Assembly (NCBI GenBank): GCA_023230585.1
Contig: JALNXB010000010.1
Location: forward strand, 1 to 40,592
From: a bacterium
Lineage (GTDB): Bacteria > Ratteibacteria > UBA8468 > B48-G9 > JAFGKM01
Direction: 5' to 3'
Length of the DNA: 40,592 bases
Both the position numbers and the translations under genes were made by a program. This document shows positions 34,801-40,592 of the stretch, one piece after another (position 1 is the stretch's first letter; the number at the start of each line of letters is the position of its first letter). Below the pieces are notes generated by a model. The model was not told where the DNA came from. It saw only the letters and a list, made by a program, of their open reading frames with translations, and did no database searches.

Positions 34801-34865
34801 CGGGGTTTGCTGAATATTCATAAAATAGAACCATTTAGCAGAAAAAATTTAAAAAAGGGACTTTT

Positions 34866-37127
34866 ATGCTAACCTCTAAGGATTATCTAAAAATTCTTGA
34901 GAAATGGGTAACTCCATCAAAAAAATATCTTTATACCCCTCCCGACAGAAAAGACCTATTATGCTACGGCACAGGGTATGACAGTTGGGGCGTTCAAACA
35001 CAGCAGAAGGCTTTTTCGACATTTGCAGTTCTTGCAACTGACCCTAACATATCAGAAAAAAATACAGGCGTAACAAGCGACGAACTTTTAAACTACGCAC
35101 TAAAATTGTTACGTTTTAACCTTGAAAGCCATAAAACAGGGAGTTACCACTGTCTCAACGGAACAAAATGGGGCACAACATGGATAAGCGCACTTGGTAT
35201 AGAACGTATGATGCACGGAATAAATGCAATATGGGAAAATTTAAAAGCAGAAGATATATCAAATATTCAAAAGGTTATGATTGCTGAATCTGATAACCTT
35301 CTTGAGACAGAAATTACAGCAGGTAAAACTACCAACAATAGGCCTGAAAGCAATATTTGGAACGGTTCCCTTCTTTATCGCACTTCTCTGATGTTTCCTA
35401 ATGCTAAAAGATGCAACCAGTATATTGAACAAGGAACCAGATTTCTTGTTAATGGTATATCAATAGAATCTGATGCAACAAGCAAAGAAAAAGTTGGAAA
35501 TAAAAATATCTCAGATTTGTATGTTGGAGATAATTTTTTTGATACATTTGCACTTAATCATCATGGATATCTAAATGTAGGATATATGTATATCTGTCTT
35601 TCAAATATAGCAATAATATACTTTGAATACCGACTAAGAAACTTACCTGTGCCAGATGTTCTTATGCGCCATATTTTAGAACTCTGGGAATTGGTAAAAC
35701 TTTGTACATTTCCAGACGGCAGAATATGCAGGATAGGAGGAGATACAAGGATTAGGTACTCATATTGCCAAGATTATGCTCTCCCTGTCTGGCTTATGAT
35801 GTATGATTTTTACGGGGATTCTGACTGCTTAAGTTTTGAGAAAAAATGGCTTGATACTGTCAAAAAAGAGGTTGATTACAATAAAGATGGTTCTTTTTTA
35901 TCCGCTCGGTGTTCCGATTTAGAAAAACTAACACCCCTCTATTTTACAAGACTTGAAACAGACAGAGCGGCAACTCTTGCTATGGCAACTTATTGGCGTA
36001 GACTATTAAAAATCCCCTTTTATGATAAACCGTCCAAGTTGGCTGACAGTTATACCACCAAAACTTGGTATAACAACTATCACGGAGTATGTTTATCCCG
36101 TGGCAAAAACAGAATATCTTCTTGGTGTTGGGTATCAGCAGAACCTCCTCAAGGACTATGTCTACCTACTCAAAGAAGCGATATGGCAGAATGGAGATAT
36201 AATTGTTCAGGACAACTTATAGGACAGGGAAGAATAAACAGACAGACAAGAGTTTTTAATAAAGATTATATTTTTGAAGGAGGGTTTACCACCATAGGCA
36301 AGACAGAGGTATCTTCATTAGGTTTTTTTGAAGGACAATCAGACGAAGTTATTGGCTACAACCATATCGTATTTACTACTCTACCTGACGATACAACAAC
36401 TATTGTGATACAAAAATGTGTATCTTCCCCAAGACGTATATACCTTAATGAATTAAAAGGATTCTTTTATAATATGCCCAACGATATTTTTAATGGCTCT
36501 ACACGTTCTTATAAATTTAGACAAGGAGAAATAAAGAAACAAGGAGGAGATAAAGGGAAAGAAGAGATTGTTTCTCTCAATTCCTCTTGGCTTAATGTTG
36601 ATGATTCACTTGGGTTTGTAGGGGTTTACGGGGCAGACACTTTCTCTATCTGCCGCCCATCGAAAAGACAAGCAGGGTTATTGCTTTCTCAATACGAAAA
36701 GAAATCTATATCAACTGGTTTATGGATAGACGAAATCTGTTTTCCTTATAAAAAAGGACCGTTTTCTGTTGATGCCAACTCTATATTATTTGATATTTGT
36801 TGTATAATACTTGCAGGAGTTGACTCAAAAAAAACATCAGATTATTCAAAAACAAGAAAAGCAAGTAGGGTTAATTTAAAAGAAGAAGAGGTTAGAGCAA
36901 TAATTGTTGAAAGTTCTAACAAAAAAGAGTATATTCAAATAGTAAATTTTGGTGCAGAGAGCATATTATTAGAAATCCCTCTAAAAGATTGTAAAAAATG
37001 TTTAAATGTTTTTGATAAAAACGAGATTAAAGTTAAAGAAAATATATTAACCACAAATATTGGGGCAAACGAAGTTCAATTATTTGAAATTGGTGTGTCT
37101 TCAGTGAACACCGATCAGAACGTGTGA
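34866..37127 (+). CDS. Predicted heparinase II/III-like alpha-toroid and beta-sandwich protein
   Basis: 753 residues without a signal peptide or membrane segment. The first ~390 residues are helical, with features seen in polysaccharide-lyase-type (alpha/alpha) toroids: PESNIWNGSLLYRTSLMFPN (about 160-179), DNFFDTFALNHHGYLNVGYM (222-241, with Asn231-His232-His233) and FPDGRICRIGGDTRIRYSY (282-300). The rest is rich in beta strands, as in the sandwich that follows the toroid in PL8/heparinase-like enzymes. A lyase or hydrolase on uronic-acid polysaccharide is possible, but the catalytic set cannot be confirmed. AAGGGA precedes the ATG. It is flanked on both sides by copies of the same two-hairpin repeat. 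Confidence 0.6.
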   Translation: MLTSKDYLKILEKWVTPSKKYLYTPPDRKDLLCYGTGYDSWGVQTQQKAFSTFAVLATDPNISEKNTGVTSDELLNYALKLLRFNLESHKTGSYHCLNGTKWGTTWISALGIERMMHGINAIWENLKAEDISNIQKVMIAESDNLLETEITAGKTTNNRPESNIWNGSLLYRTSLMFPNAKRCNQYIEQGTRFLVNGISIESDATSKEKVGNKNISDLYVGDNFFDTFALNHHGYLNVGYMYICLSNIAIIYFEYRLRNLPVPDVLMRHILELWELVKLCTFPDGRICRIGGDTRIRYSYCQDYALPVWLMMYDFYGDSDCLSFEKKWLDTVKKEVDYNKDGSFLSARCSDLEKLTPLYFTRLETDRAATLAMATYWRRLLKIPFYDKPSKLADSYTTKTWYNNYHGVCLSRGKNRISSWCWVSAEPPQGLCLPTQRSDMAEWRYNCSGQLIGQGRINRQTRVFNKDYIFEGGFTTIGKTEVSSLGFFEGQSDEVIGYNHIVFTTLPDDTTTIVIQKCVSSPRRIYLNELKGFFYNMPNDIFNGSTRSYKFRQGEIKKQGGDKGKEEIVSLNSSWLNVDDSLGFVGVYGADTFSICRPSKRQAGLLLSQYEKKSISTGLWIDEICFPYKKGPFSVDANSILFDICCIILAGVDSKKTSDYSKTRKASRVNLKEEEVRAIIVESSNKKEYIQIVNFGAESILLEIPLKDCKKCLNVFDKNEIKVKENILTTNIGANEVQLFEIGVSSVNTDQNV

Positions 37128-37171
37128 CCTGCTTTTATGGTTTTGCAGGAATGAGTAACTTTTGCCTTATA

Positions 37172-37239
37172 CCCCCATTCCGTCTTTGCGAGCTGTCTTT
37201 GGGCGTGGCAATCTCGCCGAAGGCGGAAAAGGAATGGGA
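37172..37239. repeat. CCCATTCC-bounded palindromic repeat
   Basis: Ends CCCCCATTCC and GGAATGGG. Internal GCGAG...CTCGCC and GGCGG. Same orientation as 9195-9262. Confidence 0.72.
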
Positions 37240-37308
37240 GAACAATAGTAAAGATAAACCCCTCCCCTTTTATTCCTCTCCTCACGGGTAGAGGCAAGTG
37301 TGGAGAAG

Positions 37309-37419
37309 GTTCACTGATACTTACTAAAAATTGGGAGTTAACCCCAACCTTGCTTGTATAGTACAAACAAGGTTTCACCTGCACAAAAGATTTGTGCAGA
37401 CAAGTTCTCAATAAGAGAG
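37309..37419 (+). repeat. Two-hairpin repeat immediately upstream of the phosphoesterase start
   Basis: Hairpin 1 pairs 37346-37358 with 37362-37374 (12 of 13 positions, 3-base loop). Hairpin 2 pairs CTGCACAAA 37379-37387 with TTTGTGCAG 37391-37399 (9 of 9, loop AGA). The repeat runs up to the ATG at 37420, so both hairpins would lie in the mRNA leader. Confidence 0.7.
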
Positions 37420-38292
37420 ATGATTAAGAATACAAAAATAGCTTTTAAAAGGATTATATTATCAACTATATTCTGTTTTTTTATTACAAACACTCTATAC
37501 TCTTCCCCAAACCTTATAACTGTTATTGAAGAGAAAAAGACCATCACCCAAGAAGAAACATTTACTTTTGCTGTTATTGGTGATAACCAACCTCGAGGCA
37601 ATTTTGGGCAACCTCCAATATTCAAAAAAATAATCTCAGAGATTAACAACTCTGACGCCCAATTTGTGGTACATCTTGGAGATAAAATACAAGGTAATAG
37701 AAACAAAGATATAGTAAAAAAACAGTATGCTGAATTTTTAGATATAATAAAACCTTTAAAAATGAAACTTTATCATACTGTTGGAAACCACGATGTAAAA
37801 AAATTAAAATATAACGAAGAGTTGTATATTGAATTGTTTGGGCAAACATACTACTCTTTTTCAATAAAAAACGCTTTTTTTATTATCTTAAATACAGAAA
37901 TAATTAAAGAAGAGGGTAGCATACAAGGCAAACAACTTGAATGGTTGAAAGAAGAACTTGAAAAATCAAAAGATTATAGAAACACTTTTGTTTTTATGCA
38001 TAGACCCCTCTACTCAGCTATCTTTTTTAATAGACGCCACACCCATTTTGCCTCAAAAGAAGATAGAGATAACCTTATAGAACTCTTTAAAAAATATAAA
38101 GTAACAACTGTTTTTTCAGGTCACGAACATTTATACCACAACATAAATCTTGACGGGCTACAACTTATAACATCAGGTGGAGGCGGTGCCCCTTTCCATT
38201 TTTATCCTATGGGAAACTTCTACCACTACCTTATTGTTAAGGTAAAAGAAAAAGATGTAACAATAAGAGCTATCCCCGTACCAGAAGAGTAG
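37420..38292 (+). CDS. Exported calcineurin-like metallophosphoesterase
   Basis: About 290 residues from ATG 37420. A signal peptide (IAFKRIILSTIFCFFITNTL) begins near residue 7. The metal-binding blocks are in order: FAVIGDNQPRG, VVHLGDKIQG, HTVGNHDVKK, VFMHRPLYS and VFSGHEHLYHN. The first block has Asp-x-Gln rather than Asp-x-His, as in a subset of purple-acid-phosphatase-like enzymes. It probably acts on phosphate esters in the periplasm. Start 37420 is preferred over the in-frame 37354, which would put 22 hydrophilic residues before the signal peptide and translate a repeat. Confidence 0.85.
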   Translation: MIKNTKIAFKRIILSTIFCFFITNTLYSSPNLITVIEEKKTITQEETFTFAVIGDNQPRGNFGQPPIFKKIISEINNSDAQFVVHLGDKIQGNRNKDIVKKQYAEFLDIIKPLKMKLYHTVGNHDVKKLKYNEELYIELFGQTYYSFSIKNAFFIILNTEIIKEEGSIQGKQLEWLKEELEKSKDYRNTFVFMHRPLYSAIFFNRRHTHFASKEDRDNLIELFKKYKVTTVFSGHEHLYHNINLDGLQLITSGGGGAPFHFYPMGNFYHYLIVKVKEKDVTIRAIPVPEE

Positions 38293-38373
38293 TAACAGTT
38301 TTTTGCCTCCTATCCCTCGGGGGTACTAGGGACAAGCCCGCCCACTTTGCCATCCTGCCCCCCCCAATCTGTC

Positions 38374-38394
38374 ATCCTGAACTTGTTTCAGGAT
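38374..38394. repeat. REP-like hairpin, CCTGA type
   Basis: A perfect 8-bp stem ATCCTGAA/TTCAGGAT with loop CTTGT. Left flank GTC, right flank CTCC. Confidence 0.78.
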
Positions 38395-38484
38395 CTCCTC
38401 TTTTATCTTGCCGCTTTTTGCCTTCTACCCTTGGGGGAGAAGGATTAAGGATGAGGGGGGGGCTTTTTGTTTTACGGTTTCCCC

Positions 38485-38552
38485 ACCATTCCTTTTCCGC
38501 TTTCAGCGAGATTGCCACGCCAAAAAACGGCTCGCAAAGACGGAATGGGGGG
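38485..38552. repeat. CCCATTCC-bounded palindromic repeat
   Basis: It starts ACCATTCC and ends GGAATGGGGGG, with CCGCTTTCAGCGAGATTGCC and CGGCTCGCAAAGACGG inside. Confidence 0.72.
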
Positions 38553-38566
38553 TAGTGAAAAGCGAG

Positions 38567-38587
38567 ATTCCGGAACAAGTCCGGAAT
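38567..38587. repeat. REP-like hairpin, CCGGA type
   Basis: A perfect 8-bp stem with loop ACAAG, reverse orientation, 15 bp after a CCCATTCC-bounded repeat. Confidence 0.75.
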
Positions 38588-38846
38588 GACATGCAAGGGC
38601 GGCAATCCGACGCTTTTTGTCGCCTGCTAACAGCCCCTCCGCCAACGTTAAAACTATTGTGAGTAAACTACATCCTCATTAACCATTCTGCAAACCTCCG
38701 CGGATTACTCCGCAAATCTCGGGGGATTGCTTCATTTTTTCTCGCAAAGACGGAATGGGGAGAATTCTTCCCCTTGGGTAAATTTTAAAATTTTATCAAA
38801 AATATAAGCCAGCAAGACAGATAAAAAAACAGCAAAAATTATATTC

Positions 38847-39596
38847 TCAATTCGTTTTTGTCCCTGAAAGGTGCGTGTTTTCAACCAAAGTTTTTATTCT
38901 TGCAAAGTTTATGTTTCCTGTAAATTCAGACGGCAATAATTTTTTCTTATAGAGAACGTGCAACCTATTCAATAAGTTGTTTTTGCTTCCTTCTATTTCA
39001 GGAGAAGTAGCAGGAATTTCTGCTATCCCTTTCAGAATCTTTTCCACCTGTAAATTTAATGTATTAAATGTTTCAGTTCGCTTTTCTTTTGGAAATTTGT
39101 TAGCGTTTTCAAAATAATCAAACCAACTATCCTCAATAAAAAGCACTACACAACTCCTGTCTTTTGAAGCATTATCTTGATTTCTGACAAATTGAAGTGA
39201 TTTATTGATTACATCAATGCCTATTGAAAACTCGCTTTTTCTCATATATTCCCATAAGGAATTTTTCATCATTTCTCTCCAACCCGGATTTAACTTGTCT
39301 TCTGAATAAATCAGGGGAACACTTTTTACTATTTCATAAGTGTCTTCTCTCCACCGTGGAATTATTCCATAGTATCCCACCCAATAGGCGCTTTCTGAAC
39401 ATATACTCCAAACTTGATTAGCCAAAAGAAGAGCCTTTTCCACTCCTAAATTTTTCACATAGATTCTTTTTTCTTCTGTCGTAATTTTTTCTGTCTCCCG
39501 CTGATATTTCAAAAGCAAATCTTCAGAAAAAATATGTGCCCCTAAACAAAAGAAAATAAAAACTGTGCTACTGAACAATCCTTTAATTCTTTTCAT
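38847..39596 (-). CDS. Exported protein of unknown function
   Basis: 249 residues, not recognised. It begins with a signal peptide (LFSSTVFIFFCLGAHIFS). The mature part is predicted mostly helical and charged, with Trp/Tyr-rich stretches such as SESAYWVGYYGIIPRWRED and VVLFIEDSWFDYFENANKFP. No catalytic motif, lipobox or repeat is seen. A GGAAAGGA site lies just before the ATG. It shares strand with the membrane protein gene upstream (98-bp gap) and may be co-transcribed with it. Probably periplasmic. Confidence 0.68.
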   Translation of the reverse strand: MKRIKGLFSSTVFIFFCLGAHIFSEDLLLKYQRETEKITTEEKRIYVKNLGVEKALLLANQVWSICSESAYWVGYYGIIPRWREDTYEIVKSVPLIYSEDKLNPGWREMMKNSLWEYMRKSEFSIGIDVINKSLQFVRNQDNASKDRSCVVLFIEDSWFDYFENANKFPKEKRTETFNTLNLQVEKILKGIAEIPATSPEIEGSKNNLLNRLHVLYKKKLLPSEFTGNINFARIKTLVENTHLSGTKTN

Positions 39597-39693
39597 ATTC
39601 CTTTCCTGTGTTTTTGATTGCTTCTGTCAAACGTGGCTAAGCGACGTCTTTTTTGCAGCCACTTATCCCTAAGTTAAAAGGCAAAAACTTATC

Positions 39694-40212
39694 TTATATA
39701 CTTTTATTGTAAAACACTTCGTATCCCTTGACTATCCAAGCAAGTATAAACAATAAGGATAATATTATTGCTATTATTAATTCACTACAAAAAGGTGGAT
39801 AACATATTTTTTTTAACAGAAATCTTAGACCTGTTGAAAGAAATGTTAGAAAGATGAAAACTGTAGGGGTGAATACTAAACAAAAAAGAGAAATCAGAAT
39901 TATTTCTATTGACTTCATAGAAGTAAAACCGGGAAAGAGGAAGAGAAAACTAATAAGAAACAAGATCAGTCCTATCAGAATACCTTCAAGCAAACCTTGT
40001 ATTCCCACAAGTAGATATCTTTTAGGATACGTTTTCGTTTTTCTAAATATCTTAACACTACAGAAAAAATGGAGAAAGAGAGTAAAAAGAGAGAAGATCA
40101 TAAAAACAATGAATGTATTAGGAGTCACATACCTGATGAAAAAGAATAAAGAAGAGAAGACGGATGAAACAATGACCGCCTCTATCAAAGACAGATACAA
40201 ATATCTATCCAT
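39694..40212 (-). CDS. Integral membrane protein of unknown function
   Basis: 172 residues with about five hydrophobic segments (roughly 8-28, 33-53, 68-95, 100-128 and 143-163) separated by short basic loops (KIFRKTKTYPKRY). No family is recognised. AAGGGGGAG lies 5 bases before the ATG. Its position before the exported 249-residue protein gene suggests an envelope role, but there is no direct evidence. Confidence 0.65.
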   Translation of the reverse strand: MDRYLYLSLIEAVIVSSVFSSLFFFIRYVTPNTFIVFMIFSLFTLFLHFFCSVKIFRKTKTYPKRYLLVGIQGLLEGILIGLILFLISFLFLFPGFTSMKSIEIILISLFCLVFTPTVFIFLTFLSTGLRFLLKKICYPPFCSELIIAIILSLLFILAWIVKGYEVFYNKSI

Positions 40213-40371
40213 AAAAACTCCCCCTTATGTTTATATTTTACATCATAAAAATATTTAAAACAATAATTGGAGGGGAGAACAGGCAAAGGCAAAAGACCCC
40301 CTCACCTTACATCCTCTCCCCCAATGAGTGTGAGGATGGATAATCCCAAAGGTAAGGCGCAAAAGCAGAGG

Positions 40372-40436
40372 TATTCCTTTTCGCCTTCGGCGAGATTGCC
40401 ACGCTAAAAAACAGCTCGCAAAGACGGAATGGGGGG
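40372..40436. repeat. CCCATTCC-type palindromic repeat, fused to the structured block
   Basis: TATTCCTTTTCGCC...GGAATGGGG. Its right end runs directly into the three-way-junction block, replacing the left strand of that block's outer stem. Confidence 0.68.
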
Positions 40437-40543
40437 CTGTTAACAAAAGGTTCAAGCCTTTTGTTCCCTTACTCTGAGCCTGTTAAACCCTTCGGAGATG
40501 CTTGCTATGCAGAAGGGTGAGTTCTCAGAGTGCCCGATTGTTA
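40432..40543. repeat. Three-way-junction structured repeat, copy 2
   Basis: Hairpin 2: 40442-40450 with 40457-40465, 9 of 9. Hairpin 3: 40471-40478 with 40524-40531, 8 of 8, plus 40487-40493 with 40512-40518, 7 of 7. The 3' strand GCCCGATT of the outer stem is kept, but the 5' strand is overwritten by the adjacent repeat, leaving only GGGC. Confidence 0.62.
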
Positions 40544-40592
40544 AGTAGAAGGTGTATGCGCCGTAGTACCAGAGTGAGTAGACACCACATAC

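Larger units (their letters stand above)
34041..34865. repeat. Long intergenic region with promoters and repeats
   Basis: 825 bp without a supported gene. It contains the promoter of the acyl-CoA synthetase gene (34106-34133, minus), a variant CCCATTCC-bounded repeat (34150-34239), a plus-strand promoter followed by possible hairpins (34293-34416), a composite element copy (34417-34618), a CCCCCTCACC/GAGAGG module (34639-34684) and a two-hairpin repeat (34689-34800). The two open frames on opposite strands in 34425-34697 are repeat sequence. Confidence 0.7.
37128..37419. repeat. Intergenic repeats before the phosphoesterase gene
   Basis: It holds a CCCATTCC-bounded repeat (37172-37239), a CCCCTCCCC/GAGAGG-like module (about 37257-37308) and the second two-hairpin repeat (37309-37419). 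No gene is seen. Confidence 0.7.
38293..38846. repeat. Dense intergenic repeat cluster
   Basis: 554 bp with no supported gene. It contains a CCTGA-type hairpin (38374-38394), a reversed GAGAGG-like module (about 38405-38460), a CCCATTCC-bounded repeat (38485-38552), a CCGGA-type hairpin (38567-38587), a degraded composite block (about 38600-38715, with the hairpin GCGGATTACTCCGC) and a lone GCAAAGACGGAATGGGG end (38743-38760). Open frames on both strands here are repeat sequence. Confidence 0.72.
40213..40592. repeat. Intergenic repeats at the right edge
   Basis: It contains the CCCCCTCACC module (about 40297-40325), a CCCATTCC-type repeat (40372-40436), the second three-way-junction block (40432-40543), and the reversed left arm of the composite element, cut off by the window end at ACACCACATAC. 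No gene is supported. Confidence 0.72.

Noticed and set aside
1..40592. Possible CRISPR array from the many short repeats
   Set aside because: The repeats are dispersed singly or in mosaics between genes, in both orientations, and palindromic. There is no regular repeat-spacer series and no cas gene.

Overview
This AT-rich window carries about 25 protein-coding genes and is broken up by many copies of structured, more GC-rich intergenic repeats. The organism looks like an uncultured, anaerobic, Gram-negative-type bacterium. A Kdo transferase (waaA) and a LolA-like carrier point to an outer membrane with LPS. A K+-dependent membrane pyrophosphatase, an ADP-forming acyl-CoA synthetase and a malic enzyme point to an energy-limited fermentative life. 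The large beta-helix, toroid and hydrolase proteins resemble proteins common in PVC/Omnitrophota-like lineages. That placement is inference; there is no rRNA, tRNA or other phylogenetic marker RNA that I can see.

Layout. 1-329: repeat mosaic. 330-7349 (minus): waaA, an alpha/beta hydrolase, and a 1394-residue exported LamG/TPR/beta-helix protein. 7435-8865: gltX. 8864-9418: repeats and a long hairpin. 9419-12018: an MFS transporter and a class III aminotransferase, convergent and overlapping by 4 bp. 12019-12445: repeats including an element with 13-bp perfect terminal inverted repeats. 12446-13119 (minus): a ribbon-helix-helix antitoxin with a frameshifted PIN toxin. 13221-16973: mnmG divergent from cysS, which overlaps a pseudopilin gene. 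16981-17318: a second, complete terminal-inverted-repeat element. 17355-21271: a LolA-like protein and two tandem D-aminoacylase genes. 21389-26080: rplY, pth, hppA, malic enzyme. 26077-31027 (minus): ruvX, then a tyrS / class II aldolase / M19-like dipeptidase / folP operon. 31280-31903: UPF0173 hydrolase. 31953-34040 (minus): ADP-forming acyl-CoA synthetase. 34041-38846: a heparinase-like toroid protein and a secreted metallophosphoesterase, each preceded by a copy of the same hairpin-rich repeat. 38847-40212 (minus): two unknown exported or membrane proteins. 40213-40592: repeats running off the end.

The genes are mostly housekeeping (three aminoacyl-tRNA synthetases, tRNA modification, ribosome and peptidyl-tRNA hydrolase, folate) mixed with scavenging functions (D-aminoacylases, dipeptidase-like protein, polysaccharide-active candidates). 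The most unusual content is in the intergenic repeats. They are composite elements with conserved module order, 13-bp terminal inverted repeats, two REP-like hairpin families whose stems differ in a compensatory way, and a block predicted to fold as a three-way junction. Several element ends lie on or within a few bases of stop codons. No transposase is present in the window, so any mobility would depend on proteins encoded elsewhere.
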